A stretch of 64,000 nucleotides of DNA, taken from contig JBOZIK010000001.1 of the NCBI GenBank assembly GCA_051453625.1, positions 212,583,048-212,647,047 of the forward strand. The letters run 5' to 3'. The position numbers and the translations under genes are program-made. Source of the DNA: Welwitschia mirabilis (lineage: Eukaryota > Gnetophyta > Gnetopsida > Welwitschiales). The notes beneath the pieces were generated by a model. That model was given only the letters and a program-made list of their open reading frames with translations, made no database searches and was not told the DNA's origin. Shown here in pieces: positions 24,880 through 37,439 of the stretch. Position 1 is the stretch's first letter; every line of letters starts with the position of its first letter.

Positions 24880-26150
24880 ATAGAAGATGTTATTGAATTA
24901 GTTCCAAGAGTTAACTAATATTTTTGGTTTTTAATAAGTTATCATGTGTAGAATTAAGAAAATTAAAGTTAAAGATTGAAGAGCTAGTAAGTAAAGAAGA
25001 CATTAGATGAAGCATACCATCCCAGGGAGCCCTTATTTTATTTGTGAATAAAAAGAATGGATCTCTTAGACTATGCATAGATTATCATCAATTAAATAAG
25101 GTAATAATTAAAAATAAACATCCTTTTCCTAGAATTGATCTCTTTTAGATCAAAGGAATGAAGTACTTTACAAATATTTTTTTAAAGTTGGAATATCACT
25201 AGATCTAAATAAAATAAGAATATATCCATACACTAGCCTTCAGAATGAGATATGGAGATCATTAGTTCATGGCTATGCCATTTGGACTCACTAATGCACC
25301 CAAAATACTAATGACTATATAAATAATATTTTACATTGTTACTTACATAAGTTTACTAATATTTTTATTGATGATATAATAATTTACTTAAAAAAGGCAA
25401 AATCATGTTAATCATCAAAAGCAAATTTTATAGTAGTTAGAGGAACATGTTTTAATAACAAAACTCAGTAAGTATGACTTTTTTAAGATGTCTATTTATT
25501 AACTTGTGTATGTTATATCCAATGAGGAAATTAACATAAAGCCTAACAAAGTTCAGATAGCATGAGATTAGCCAAATCGATAAAATCCAATTGTAGTTAA
25601 AAGTATTTATATATTAGCAAGACTCTACAAGTGATATATTAAAAATTACTTCAAGATTGTAGCATCAATAATAGATTTTACAAAGGATATTTTGCCCTTC
25701 GATTTAGTAATAAATGTAAATAAGCACTTTTTTTCTTGAAATCCTTCCTATCATAGCCCTTATACTAAACATTTTATAAATGAAAAAGAAATTTATTGTG
25801 GCTATTGGTGCACATAGAAATGAAATAGAAGAAGTATTAACATAAGATGATTAAGTAATTGCATATGACTCAAAGAAATTAAACCAACATAAATAAAATT
25901 ACCTAGTACATGACATGAAATTATTAGAATTAATTCATGCCTTTAAAGTTGGATGACATTATCTTTTAAAATTAATCATAAAAGTTTAAAATATTCAACA
26001 AAGTATCCTCTCCTAAATATTCAAGAAATAACATGGATGGAATTATTAGCTGAATATGATTTTGATATTAAATATATCTTTAGTAAATAAAATGAAGTTG
26101 AAAATTCCCTTAGTGCATGTGATATATGTCTCTTTGTATTATGAAATCTA
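24880..26150 (+). pseudogene. RT and RNase H of a chromovirus-like gypsy element (element III)
   Basis: The plus strand reads [20 protein letters not shown] near 25,027, then [23 protein letters not shown] and MAMPFGLTNAPK (about 25,275), a decayed catalytic region near 25,360, VISNEEINIKPNKV (about 25,510), and RNase H traces SKKLNQHK-stop-NYLVHDMKLLELIHAFKV (about 25,875). The MPFGLTNAP and DYRQLN-like forms are typical of the chromovirus branch (Tekay/Del, Galadriel, Reina or CRM) rather than of Athila. Many stops and small indels are present. RT copies RNA to DNA and RNase H removes the RNA strand. Confidence 0.75.
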
Positions 26151-26479
26151 AAATGTTCAAGGAAATTAAGGAATAAATACCTCAAGATGAGGTCTTGAAA
26201 GAAATATAGAGAAACCAGAAAAAGAATAAGATATTGCTTTTTACACCATGATATTAAATAGAATACTAATAAGAAAGAGAACAGTATGTGTAATTATGGT
26301 TCTCTAGTAAAATAAACTTCTCAAAGAAGCCCATTAAGTCTCATAAGCTAGCATATTAGATTTGAAAAAAACTTATGTTACTCTCAGAGAGTAGTACTAT
26401 TACTCTTAGAAAGTAGTACTACTAGTAATAATCAAATATCAAGCAATGAATTATTTCAATATTGGTGAAAATAACTAAT

Positions 26480-27430
26480 TTCATTTCAGTAAGAATCACT
26501 ACCATAGTAGAAGAAGTTATTTATTATCTTATAAAAATGTTTTTTAAAGTTCATAACATCCCAAAGATTATTTCTAATATAGACATAAAATTCATCTTAA
26601 GTTTTTGGTAAGAATACTTTAAACAACTTTGCATTTAATCATTATTAAGTAAATCTTTTTAACAAGAGAAAAATGGTTATATAGAGATAATTAATTATAT
26701 ACTTGAAGATATTTTACAGAGTTATGTATTAAGTAAACTAAGAAGATGGGAAGAATACTAAATCAAATGTGCATATGATTAAGACAATGTGATATTTATA
26801 TAATGATTCCCATCTAAAGCCATGTATAATACAAATTTTAAAAATCTAATTACTTGGTCTAACACCTCTTAAAGAGAAAATAAAAATTGATAAGAGATAC
26901 ATGAAATGAAAAAAGTGATAAATAAAAATCAAATATACTTGTAGGTAACTTGGAATGGATACAAAAAATATTACAATCTGAAACATTTGCCTCATGTTTT
27001 TCAAATTAAAGATTAACTGCTATTATGATTTAAACCTGAGAGATCATCTTTAAATTTGTAAAAATGTAAAAAAAAATCATTCCTCTGCTTCTATAAATCA
27101 TTTTCTAATATTGAAAGAGTAGGAAATTTGGCTTACAAACTTAGTATTTCTAAGTTAAAAAGATTTCATCTAATTTTTCGTGTTCATATTCTAAAGTCAT
27201 ATTACATAAGAAAATGTAATGCAAATATTATAGATTGGAAAACATTTTTGTAAGATATAACCTTACTTTAACTATTAAACATATGAAAGAGATCTAAGAG
27301 AAAAGAAAGTTAAGGATAAAATAATAAGGGAAGTTTTAGTAGAATGGTTTTATTATAATTAACATAGTTAATAAATCTAGGATTATATGCATGAAAGTTA
27401 TCCTAACTTATTTAGAAATGATGAAGAAAA
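26480..27430 (+). pseudogene. Integrase C-terminal half and chromodomain-like tail of element III
   Basis: The reading HNIPKIISNIDIKFILSFW (about 26,555) matches the second catalytic aspartate region of chromovirus integrase, and NYILEDILQSYVLSKLRRWEEY (about 26,690) matches the NQTLEDMLR region that follows the catalytic glutamate. Near 27,110 SNIERVGNLAYKLSISKLKR matches the GPY/F module, then FRVHILKSYYIRK. Near 27,310 IREVLVEWFYYN and later ESYPNLFRND resemble a chromodomain end (W-x2-H..., YPxLF). That tail is the hallmark of chromoviruses and steers integration toward chromatin marks. All frames are broken. Confidence 0.65.
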
Positions 27431-30400
27431 GAAATATGTCTTTCATATGAGAATAATCTATTAATATCTTTATGTAAAAAAAGTAGATAAAGATTAAGAG
27501 TTTAAGAAGGCATAGCAAGGTCTTGTCAAAATTCCATGAAAGAATAGGACTTTAAGAACAAGCCATGAGATTTAGGGAAGAAGTCTATCATATTTCAAAA
27601 TTTAGATGTTAATAAAGTGACCAAGTTCCATGTTATTATTAAAAATTATTATGTAAAAATAATTTAATAATCAATTTAAGAAAATATAATAGGTTAAATA
27701 TGTTCTTATGATTATTAATGAAGAATATATTAGCTTTAATAGATGTTGTAAACACGATTCAAGGTGTGTAACTCTTGAAAAAGGGATGTAAAGACTCTTA
27801 TGACATTTGGTCAACATTAAAAGGAATTATCTAGTTGAGAGGTATGACTTGCATAAGATTTTTGTAGAGATATGTTTCTTTGAGGAGCTAGCCCGACTTT
27901 TTAATTATCCCACATACCAAATCTTGAAGGAAGCATTATCTAGATTTTTCATCTAATCAAACCTCTTACTTTGATGAAGATCAAAATTAGATAAAAAGAA
28001 CATTCAATAATAAAAATAATTTATTACTTTCATTCCTCTTTTAATATATCATTTTTTAATAATATTAATAAGCACATGATGATGCCCTATTTATGTTCTT
28101 TGCACCATTTCTTTAAATTATTTTATTTAAATTATACCACTAAATTAATTTTAGACATTAAAATGTCATAGTTAAGTTGCATAGAAAGTTTTTCAGGCTC
28201 ATTATTACATTAGATAAATCATTACTACACGTTGATGAATCTCATTTACTTAATATGAACAATTGCTACTAGTTAGTATAAGGATATTTATATATGAATA
28301 CTTTAATTTTCTAATCTCAAACTTAGTTATTAAGTTCTTATGAATTTTATTATTATTTATCATAGCTAGGTTAATAAACACTCTTATACTTATGTTGAAT
28401 CTTTTAGTGATTGTATCTCCATCTAGAAATATAGGCACCATTATCACCCAAAAAAATAAGCTAATTACATTGAAGGTCTTATAGTATATAGATTATGGAA
28501 ATTAATGTTTTAAACCTCTTCAATGAAGGATGGGTATACCAATAATTAAACTGCCTAAACATTAGCAAAAAGATGCATTTATGGAAAGTATTTTAAAATT
28601 GAAATTTTTAGTTAATTTACCTTCACCTAAAAGTACAACCATTAAAACAAATGATTTTAATTATCCCTAAGGACTAATGGTGTGTTAAAAAGTGCCTCCA
28701 AAGGTCCATAGTCATGACATTATAAATGAAGAATAAGTGTCCAGTCAATCAAATTATCACCTAGAGTAATGAATCAAACTCTTATAAAATTTTCTTCCAC
28801 ATAATATATACTATCATCTTAAAATTATGATTAACATAAGATATAAGATATTGTTAGATAAGATGCAATGGTCATTAAATATAAATACTTCTTAGTAAAA
28901 AATACGTCTAAGAATGCTATAATGAGGGGGAATGAAATGTTAAAATGTTTAGTAATTATACCTCTCTTTCATTGTGTAGCTGCAATAATGATGATTTAGT
29001 TACACTTAAAACCTTATTATATGCTAAGAAATAAATCCAAAGATTCAAATCCATCATCTTCTAAATGAATAATGAATGTTTATGAGTTTGATAATCATCG
29101 AGTTAGCGATTATGTTATATGAGATTTATAAAATTTATAATATTAGATATTCAAAAAGGATTGATGATGTTATTATAAAAATGGATAAGTTCACATTTAG
29201 TAATATTTAAGATTAGCTTAGTAAACATAGTTATAATTAAATTTTTAGAATGAAGGACATAGGCTATACACATGCCTAGATTTTCCCCCCATCCAAGATA
29301 AAAGGACTATTTTTATGATAGGATAATACTGATTAACACTTAGAAATTGAACCTAAGACCTCTATGTTCATAAGCTTAAGGATGCCCTGTGTTATATGAA
29401 GTTTGGATTTATATTTTAGGATGTTAATACAAAGGGAAAGGCTTATTTTTATTGCATATTACTCATGCCTATACATTATGAACCTGTAAAAAAACTTAGT
29501 TATCAATCCAAAAATTACCTTATAATTCGATGTAAAGATTTTAAATTCTAGAACACAAGTAAGTAGATGATATTAAACTTAAACTTTTACTATGTACATT
29601 TTTTTTTTCTTTTAAAAAAGTATAGCCATCATAGTTACTCAAAAACATAATTTTGTTATGCCTAAGGCTTTATAGAAATTTTAACATTAAGTTGCATATC
29701 TTAAGTTTGGAACAAGTGTTTTACCAATTAGATTACCATCTAACTAGGTGTTCTTTGATAAGGGTAATGATAAAAGTTATACAATATAAAAGTATGTTCA
29801 TGATGCTTATCTACATTAGTTATATCTCTTCATCATATAAAAGCATATAAATATAATCTAGTTATAATAATTTCACAATATGTATTATAAAAGTTAACTA
29901 TAATGATCATACATCACAACATAACATTACAAGTTTGTAGTTACTAGTGTAAATAAACTATAAATTCATGTGTTATATTTGACTATGATGACAACTATAG
30001 AATAATTATTGTAAAATATTGTTATAGTGATCTCTAAATGTATGTAACTTTACTTTAACATGATGGACATAATTTTCTAAGATTTATGTATTAGCTCATC
30101 TAGGTTATAAATCATGACTCTCTAATATTTTTCTTCTAAGTATGTTTTTCAAATAAATTGATATTTCATTATAATAATAAATCCCATGAGATAAGGATTA
30201 ATTATTAGTTTGTTATGTCTTGAATATACATCTCTTATGAATAGTCATTTAAATGATTAACTAATAGACTAATATTTAGTTATGATAAAACATATTTTAG
30301 TGTTATTTATTAAGATTAATAAATTTTATATGAATATTAATGCTTAATTTTGGTTTTGAAAATCATACTATTTTTACTATTGACTATAAGTAATCTAATT

Positions 30401-30640
30401 CCGATGAATTGACTTCAATATTTTATTTAATAGTTTCTTTAAATTACTATGATTTTACTTATAAATTTTAGTATTTCTATTAGGAGGATATTGTTTTGTG
30501 AATAAAATTATATCTAAAATAAATATCTCTTAGTATATTCATCTATATACTTTGATATATCTACTCATAATTGATTTTTTTTTTTTTTGAATGATGCCAA
30601 AGATTTTCAAGTAGATAAAAAACTATTAGGAATATATCCA
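27430..30640. other. AT-rich interval without a recognisable gene
   Basis: Nothing could be assigned on either strand. The 3' LTR of element III would be expected just after 27,430 but no boundary was found. Short open stretches (28,250-28,447 minus and 29,653-29,850 plus) are what AT-rich DNA gives by chance. Confidence 0.4.
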
Positions 30641-32120
30641 CATTTAGTATACTACTCTATTTAAGAGAAACACTATCATATAGGATAGTCTACAACCTGT
30701 TAGCTAAAAATTTGGCTAAAATTTTATATGAGACACTAAGTGAAGTAATTGATATCTAATTGAAAATAGAATACAAATAATTTAATTTTGGAAAAATATG
30801 AATGACACTAATTAAGAATTTCCAATTTGTAGTTAATTAGTTGCACCTTAGGATTAATATTCATTATTTCCTCTTTATTTGTGAGATTAATTTAAAAATG
30901 TTTTTATTGTTTACTCTTTTCAAAAATATATATGATTTCTCTCTAAATCATGTAAGACTTTTTAAGATGGTGAGTTGAGTAGAATTCTTAGAATTCCATT
31001 TTCTTTTCAAGAAACTTATAAATAGATATAAAACTTTATTAGTTAATAAATTAGCTTCCTAGGTAGAAATAAAAAGTCAAAAAGCTTATTATGGCTAGGA
31101 AATAGTTAGTGTGTAAAATTCTATCTACTACTCATATCTATAATTCTCACAAGTTTAAGTTATAAAAGAATTGAAACATTACTTTTTGATTTCATGTAAT
31201 GAAGTAATAATAATAGAAAAAGATTTCATAGTGTTATATGGAAGATTGTTTCACACCCAAGAAAAATCATGTTTAGTTCTTTCTAACTACTTTCCATAAG
31301 GTATTTTTCTATTGGATAAATGGTTATCTAATTGTTTTAACTCCATAGGATGATGGTATGTCTTAGATTATGAATGATTAAGTACTCTTTTCTAAAGAAC
31401 AAACTAGACTAAAAAGGAATTCATTTTATTATTTGTTTTATTTTTTCAATGGATATGAAGCTTCAAGAATCTATCATCATAAAAATAGTTTACATTGCAT
31501 GAAAAATGATCTATAGAAAAATTTTTTGGATGACAATTATTAAAGATGACACTTTTATTGCTTCTTTAAGACCTTGGATGAAAACTCATTAGTTTAATAT
31601 GAGTGTCATTTTTTTCCCACCTAAACAAGTAATAGATTTTATGGAAAGCATTTCAATAACTCTATAATGCCTTAAATATCAAGGGGAAAAATCTAAGAAC
31701 TTCATTTCTTAGATTTCTAACGTAGTTCATGTTTAAGCTAATTATGTTTTACATCTAAACTTAATCCAGTGGAAAAATAACAATCCTTTTATCATTATAA
31801 AGTTAAAAAAAAACAAAAATCCTACCATATGATTCAGAATCATTTTGATAAATTAAGGAATACCTTAGACTCAAAAGATGATGGATATTAAGATCTTAAA
31901 GGATTTGAAAATTACATGCCTTATCAAAACAAGAAGATTTTTGTGGTATCCCCTTCACCAAATCTTATGTATTAGCAAAAGGCTTTTTGATATGGAATCT
32001 TTACCTATTAGTAGAAGGCTTCTTCTCACAGAATTTGCAACTGTAACTTGCCTTTTCTGCAAAAACAAAGATAGTTTTCTACATTGCTTCATTCATCACC
32101 TTATGGCTAAAAATGCTTAA
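30640..32120 (+). pseudogene. Probable LINE (non-LTR retrotransposon) RT remnant with zinc-binding tail
   Basis: Near 30,690 the reading NLLAKNLAKILYETLSEVI resembles the YKIIAKVLANRLKKVLP part of plant LINE RTs. At 31,878-32,120 an open stretch reads RRFLWYPLHQILCISKRLFD, then CLFCKNKDSFLHCFIHHLMA. This fits the zf-RVT layout: FLW-x2-LH, a downstream CxxC, then HC and an AxxA-like end. Between them (31,200-31,870) the coding sense is weak. A LINE copies itself at a nicked target. The family call is an inference from short motifs, and the C-terminal fragment is the stronger part. Confidence 0.45.
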
Positions 32121-33025
32121 ACATAGGTTCTGATGCCCTTTTAAGGATTTCATTAAAACTAGAAGCATATTCCTCTTTGAAATCTACTACATCTTTCATG
32201 ATGTCATTTCTTCCTTTGGAAGCATCTTAGAACTTACATCCTTCACATAATCCAAAAACATTGATGCAATCATATCTTTCATATAACTAATAATTTTACT
32301 GTAGTAGATTTAAGATTTAAGGCTACTATTTTATGAAGCATTACTTTCCAAATTCACATTCAAGAATAAAAAATTTATTAGTAGGTTAATTATCTCTTTT
32401 AGCTCTTACAACATAGTTCATGTATTCCTTATTGGTTCCATGTGTTCCTTGTTAGAACCTTATTATTCCCTAGTATATCCTTCTTGTTCAATGCTCCAAG
32501 GCATCCCTTACATGACCCATAACTAGAAGATAAAGCAAAGGGTGTAAGAGTGATTTTATACTAGCCAAGCATTATGTAGTAAAGCATGCTTAAAAAGCTC
32601 TTTTATTAGTTTAAAAGAGTTTATTTTTTATTATGATAGTGTTTCTTCTTGTTTAGTTACATTGTATTTATAGCATGGTCATAAGCTTCTTAACGTTGTA
32701 CTTACTATGTATTTTATTTTTGAAGGTTAATATCGAATTTATTTTTCGGATTGAACACCCCCATAATTTTACTTATTTCCTTTTAGTCCTCACTATGATA
32801 ATTCTTATGTAACTTTAAGGATAGAGACGAAAGAGTTCAAACATTGCATTCAAGAAGAAAATGGGATGTAAATGTTGTTGTTAATGAAAACATAACATAC
32901 TTTATTATAAACGATATGACATGGACAATATTATAATAATGAGAATGAAGGGTATTGACCATATCACTGGATAAGTACTAGGGTTTACTTAGCATTTCTC
33001 TACTAACACAACACATACACACAAA
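32120..33025. other. Interval downstream of the patatin gene; no gene seen
   Basis: This AT-rich stretch separates the LINE remnant from the 3' end of the minus-strand patatin gene. No coding region, repeat or RNA gene was recognised. Confidence 0.4.
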
Positions 33026-33032
33026 GCTCTTA

Positions 33033-33068
33033 TTTATTGCTAGCATACATATAAAGCTAGCTTTTATT
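33033..33068 (-). terminator. Polyadenylation signals of the patatin-like gene
   Basis: Two AATAAA hexamers read on the minus strand, at 33,063-33,068 and 33,033-33,038. They lie about 45 and 75 bases downstream of the stop codon at 33,113-33,115, a normal distance for a plant 3' UTR. Confidence 0.6.
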
Positions 33069-33112
33069 TATGGCTGTGGAGAGGAAATATAGCACATAGC
33101 GTGTCTTTATGT

Positions 33113-35083
33113 TTATGCTTGTGCTTCGAGTCTTCTACGTCTTTCATCCACCAACTCTCGTGCCAACCTGAAGACAAAATGAAGGTGGAGACAAAAAGGT
33201 TATAAAATTAAGAATAGATAAAAAGGATAGATATATCTGGTATTATGAAGAAAAAGTGTACTTGTCTAATGCTTTATCATTAATCTCAGGGCCAACTGGG
33301 GTGGGCTGTCCAGTGGTGATGTCGATGTAAGTCACTTTTTCTTGAAGAAGCTTATTGCCAATCTCCGATAACTTTTTCATGTTGCTGTCCGTCGCGTTGT
33401 CTAACTCGGCGGTGTCCCCCTCCAGCCCAAACTTCTGAGATGGGAAAAACGAGAAAACATTAGTGAGACAAAATTTTAATTATCTTACAGTAACTATGTC
33501 GTTAATTAGAAGACGGTGAGGTGAGCTATTGACCTCGATTCTGAGATAGCTTTCACAGAGTTGGAAAACCTTTGAGAACAGAATGTGAGCGGCAATGTCG
33601 GTAACGTTGGGACCGGCTTCCAGTAAAATACTGATGAGCGGTTTTCCGGAGCCAAAAATCCATTTGACTGCTCCCCAGCTCTCATTCGCATCGTATGGCT
33701 CCACTTGTCCTTGCCCACATCCTAGAGACAGCACTATCGCCGGATTCATCGGCTTCTGCTTCTCCTTCTCGTCCGTCTCCTTCTGCTTGCTGTAGTACGC
33801 GTTTATCATCTCCACTAGAGCCAGTATCGTCTGCAAATGCCATTCAATTCGTAACCTTAACCTTGGAGCAAAAATACTACTGTCACCCAATCCATAATTC
33901 ATATTCATCGCGAAAACATAAAACATCAAACATAGTTGCTGTATATACCGGATTGTTTGCGGCAACTCCGCCGTCTATGAGATTGTAGACGGTGCCATCC
34001 TTGTACTTGAACTGACGCGGCGGCAGATAAACAGGGGCTGCCGAAGTGGCAAGGCAGGCGTGGGCCACCAGAAAGTCAGACGGCAACTTCTTTGCCTTTG
34101 CCTGCGGGTGCGAGGGACACAAATCATATGCCATCGCAGATTGCAGTAGAATCATATCAACTTAAATCAAAGGAAGAAGTTAGACCTGATAGCTGGAAAA
34201 TATGACGGGGTGGCGTTTGTTGATTTCATAAGAAGTCGTCATGAGGTTGGTGAAGGTCTGAGCGAGTGTCTTTTGGCCGAAGATTTTGTCGGCGAGGTCC
34301 GTCAAAGCTTTGCCGTCGTACTTGGGTCTAAAGCCCATCATGAAGAGCCGCCACCACTTTCTGAGACGAGCGGGAATCCAGTCCCAGATGGAGAGTGCCA
34401 ATTCTCGGCATTCTTCATCTGTCATGCTACCCTTTCTCTCCATATCGAATATTCGGATTTCTCCTTCGGCAGAGAGCCTCTCTTGTATCAGAGGCACCAT
34501 CTCTGCTACAAAAGCCTCCACAGCGTCGTCTTCGGCAATCATCTCCGTATTTCTGCAAAAGGGAACTCTCCCTCTTATTATTTAATATCACACACAACTA
34601 ATTAAATTCATGTTCATCCAGCTAATTATATTAACGCCCTACTCAATTGGAGGAAAGATGACGTGAGCATTATCCATGTAAAACTTCGCGGCTTCTTCGG
34701 CGCTGCGAAGCTTTCCATCTTTGTCGGGCGTGACCAATAGCGCCGCCAGAATGCCGCCCGTGCTCGTACCTGCAACCAAATCAAAGTATTCTGCAAGTCT
34801 GCGTTCTCCTTTGGCCTTCTCTATATCCTGCGTTCACATTCGACCAACGTCAGTCACAGTCAATTATTATTAGACACAGTGAATGAAATTATAGATTCGA
34901 AACTCAAAAGTAGAACGTAGATACGAAATTCCATACATTGATCTTCTTTTCCAGGGCAACCAGGATTCTCGCGGGAATGATGCCTCGGACACCACCTCCG
35001 TCGATGCTCAAAATGGAAGGCTTATGATTTGGGCCAGGCGCTGGCAGAGCAGAGCGCACTTGGGAATCCATTGCAGGAGCCAT
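33113..35083 (-). CDS. Patatin-like phospholipase (lipid acyl hydrolase), 7 exons, 473 aa
   Basis: Exons, minus strand: 35,083-34,937; 34,827-34,643; 34,552-34,186; 34,101-33,949; 33,830-33,489; 33,434-33,262; 33,167-33,113. All six introns are GT-AG and the joined frame is open, giving 473 residues. Motifs: oxyanion hole DGGGVRGI (residues 28-35), nucleophile elbow GTSTG (69-73, Ser71), RPKYDG (186-191), IFSSYQ (228-233), and the dyad aspartate in DGG (276-278, Asp276), followed by AANNP. Patatins hydrolyse acyl chains from phospho- and galactolipids using a Ser-Asp dyad. No signal peptide is evident, so cytosolic action is inferred. About 50 extra residues lie between FPP (107-109) and RPKYDG compared with typical plant PLPs of roughly 410 residues (length from memory). 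Intron 5 is only 54 bases, with a CTAAT branch-like site. The start at 35,083 is the first ATG; a second in-frame ATG is at 35,071. GC content is high, unlike the flanks. Confidence 0.93.
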
Positions 35084-36885
35084 AACCTCTTTCTTAATTA
35101 CTTCTTACTTCTTTCTAACTGCTTAAACTTCTTGTTGCTGCTCATCCTCTCCCTGTTCTCTATAAATAAGTAGTGTCAGAGCGCTCTCGGCATTTTTTTA
35201 AATCTTTTTTTCTTTCTTTGCAGGTTGTCGGATTCCTCCACTTTTCACATCTAAAATATTTAAAACATCATGTCGCCTCCCATTCTTCCTCGCCATGATA
35301 TATTAGTAAATGTGGGTGACCTGATGCCATGTGCGACGTTCTGCATTAAAGTTTATAATACTAGTGCCATGACCATCTCTACTCATACAATCGCAAGGGT
35401 CACCAAAATATACTATAAAATCAGAGTCATCCTGAAAGTATTTAAAATGTAGGACTAAAATATATTTCGTCTTAGAAACCAAAGCCGTGAGATATGTTCT
35501 GTTTTAGAATTGAAAGTTAACAAGTTAAGGAGACAGGTTAAGTTGATGGTAGATGTAATGATCGAATATTAGAGTATTGTTTGCAAGACGCATTCCACAT
35601 TGAGAAAATTGAGTGTCTTAATCTTTTATTATTTGCATTGTTGCTTGAGAGTTGATGTCCAAGAAATATGTATAAGAAAAAAATTCTCAATTTGTATTAG
35701 AACTAAAATATAACATTTAAAAAAATCAAAGTATATGCTACGACTCCTTTAGTTATATATAATATATTATTTATATGTAAAGATGAATTCATTAAATAAT
35801 CAACATATTAAAGCATTTGTTAAGATTACTTGATACATCAAAAACTATAGTGTACATGTAAAAGTTATTAGTTTGCTTTGCTTAATAAAAAACTCATGGG
35901 TGGCTCCTAAGGAATGGAAATTCATTCAGTCATGAGAGAAATACAAAAAGATTAAGAAAGGAATGGCAAATTCTTTATTGATACTGAGAAGTTACTAGTA
36001 CATCTTTGGTAATTAGATGAATCACAAAGGATACCTTGAATGAGTAGTCAAAGGCATAGACTACCACCTTAGTGCCCTCTTCTAAGTTTCTTGGCGATTA
36101 ACCAAGATTGTCATGGGTTGCATCTATCTAGCCCCTCCATACCACCTAATTAGCTAAAAAAATACAACATTTGTAGGGGGTAGAAGTATATTTCATTAAA
36201 GTAATAGAGATACAAAAAGGCTATAGAGAGAGGTTAGAATAAAAATTTAAATGCCTCGCTCCATCATATGATCCTTTCACATAAAGACTTAAAAAAAGGG
36301 GCAATTACAACTACAAAAAATTAGGGACAGAACAATACAAAACAAATGTAGTCAATTTTGAGTTCTAGTTCACATCCAAGATTCAAATATTGAGCCTCTA
36401 GAAGTTCTATGATTTTGTGCACTTAGCTGAAGTTAGGCTATAGATAAAAATTTGAAAATGATATCGCCTAAATGTATTTTTAGATTAGAATATTAGAATG
36501 GCTTAAAATATCTCATCTTTCAAAGCTCATATAAAGAGTAAAAGTATAAAAATAAATTAACATGTTTTGTTCTTTGTTGTCTGCAACCTATTATAGATCA
36601 CCTAGAAAATTAAGAAAAGGTATCTAAAGTCATAATGTAAATAATATAGCTAAATTTTGATTTCAAACACATTCATACAAAAAAGTGTTAGAAAGATTAA
36701 GCACATCCACATAATAGATATTTAACCTTCTAGTTGGAAAGTGTTTTAGATCTTCACCAAGAGGTAGACCCTAATGAAAAAGCAATGATATGAAAATATT
36801 AATGTCAGGGTAGTTTAGAGATTTCTAGATCATCTTAAAGGTTTTTGACCAATTAACAAAGTTGTCTAAGCACTACTTTTAAAGA
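35069..36885. repeat. Patatin upstream region, copy A of three
   Basis: From the first codons of the patatin gene outward to about 36,885 this sequence aligns with 45,969-47,835 (copy B). From 35,275 outward for about 1 kb it also aligns with 38,078-39,075 (copy C). Shared anchors include CATTAAAGTTTATAATACT, GTATTTAAAATGTA, ACTAGTACATCTTTGGTAATT and TCATCTATCTAGCC. The identity, judged by eye, is high but with frequent substitutions, so the duplications are not recent. The interval is otherwise gene-free. Confidence 0.85.
35084..35260 (-). promoter_or_regulatory. Core promoter and 5' UTR of the patatin-like gene
   Basis: TATAAATA on the plus strand at 35,161-35,168 reads TATTTATA on the minus strand, 78 bases upstream of the start codon; a start of transcription near 35,130 would give a short leader. 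The same block, with the box at 46,057-46,064, is kept in the copy at 45,969-46,180. Because the box is nearly symmetrical it could also fire rightward. Confidence 0.5.
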
Positions 36886-37439
36886 TCTAGTCCCATCAAT
36901 ATTCTCAGACAAAGAAGTATAAATGTGTTTAAGTAAAAGATTAACTATACTTCAATGTTTTGAGTGAAATAAATCTAAGGAATTCAAATATACGATGGGA
37001 GGTTGATCAAATATTCAAAATGATTACAATTTCATATAACTATGAAATTACACAAAAGTAAGCATAACATGATCATTCAATTATTTAAAATTACTATAAA
37101 AGTTAAAACAACTTTTGATCATACTATTAACTAAGACTATCATCATTTCCTATTATAAACAAAATATTATGCAAAACTAAAAGCCTAGATATTATAGAGT
37201 AATCACAAGGAAATTAATGAATTCTTAACTGATATCTCCACTTTAACTAAAAATCTCATAGGATCTAAAAGAATTCAACTCTACCTATATTCTTAAATTT
37301 TTATTAAATAAAATATATAGAGGATTAGAAATATATAAAGATCACCTAATCTACATAGAGGTTTCTTGTAAGCATAGATTACAAATTTCTTTCTAACATT
37401 AATAATTAGAATAAGCATGAAGGACCATTTTAATGACAA
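36886..37439. other. Interval between copy A and a gypsy fragment; no gene seen
   Basis: This is AT-rich sequence with no recognised coding or repeat structure. Confidence 0.4.

Noticed and set aside
33506-34605. Additional open frames overlapping the patatin exons on both strands
   Set aside because: They are shadow frames of GC-rich exons. The spliced minus-strand frame explains the conserved motifs and splice sites.
35270-35452. 60-codon frame (MSPPILPRHD...) kept open, with the same stop, in copies A and B (46,174-46,356) and, without its start codon, in copy C
   Set aside because: Comparing A and B by codon gives about 16 amino-acid-changing against about 5 silent differences, so there is no sign of protein selection. 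It is better explained as non-coding flank.
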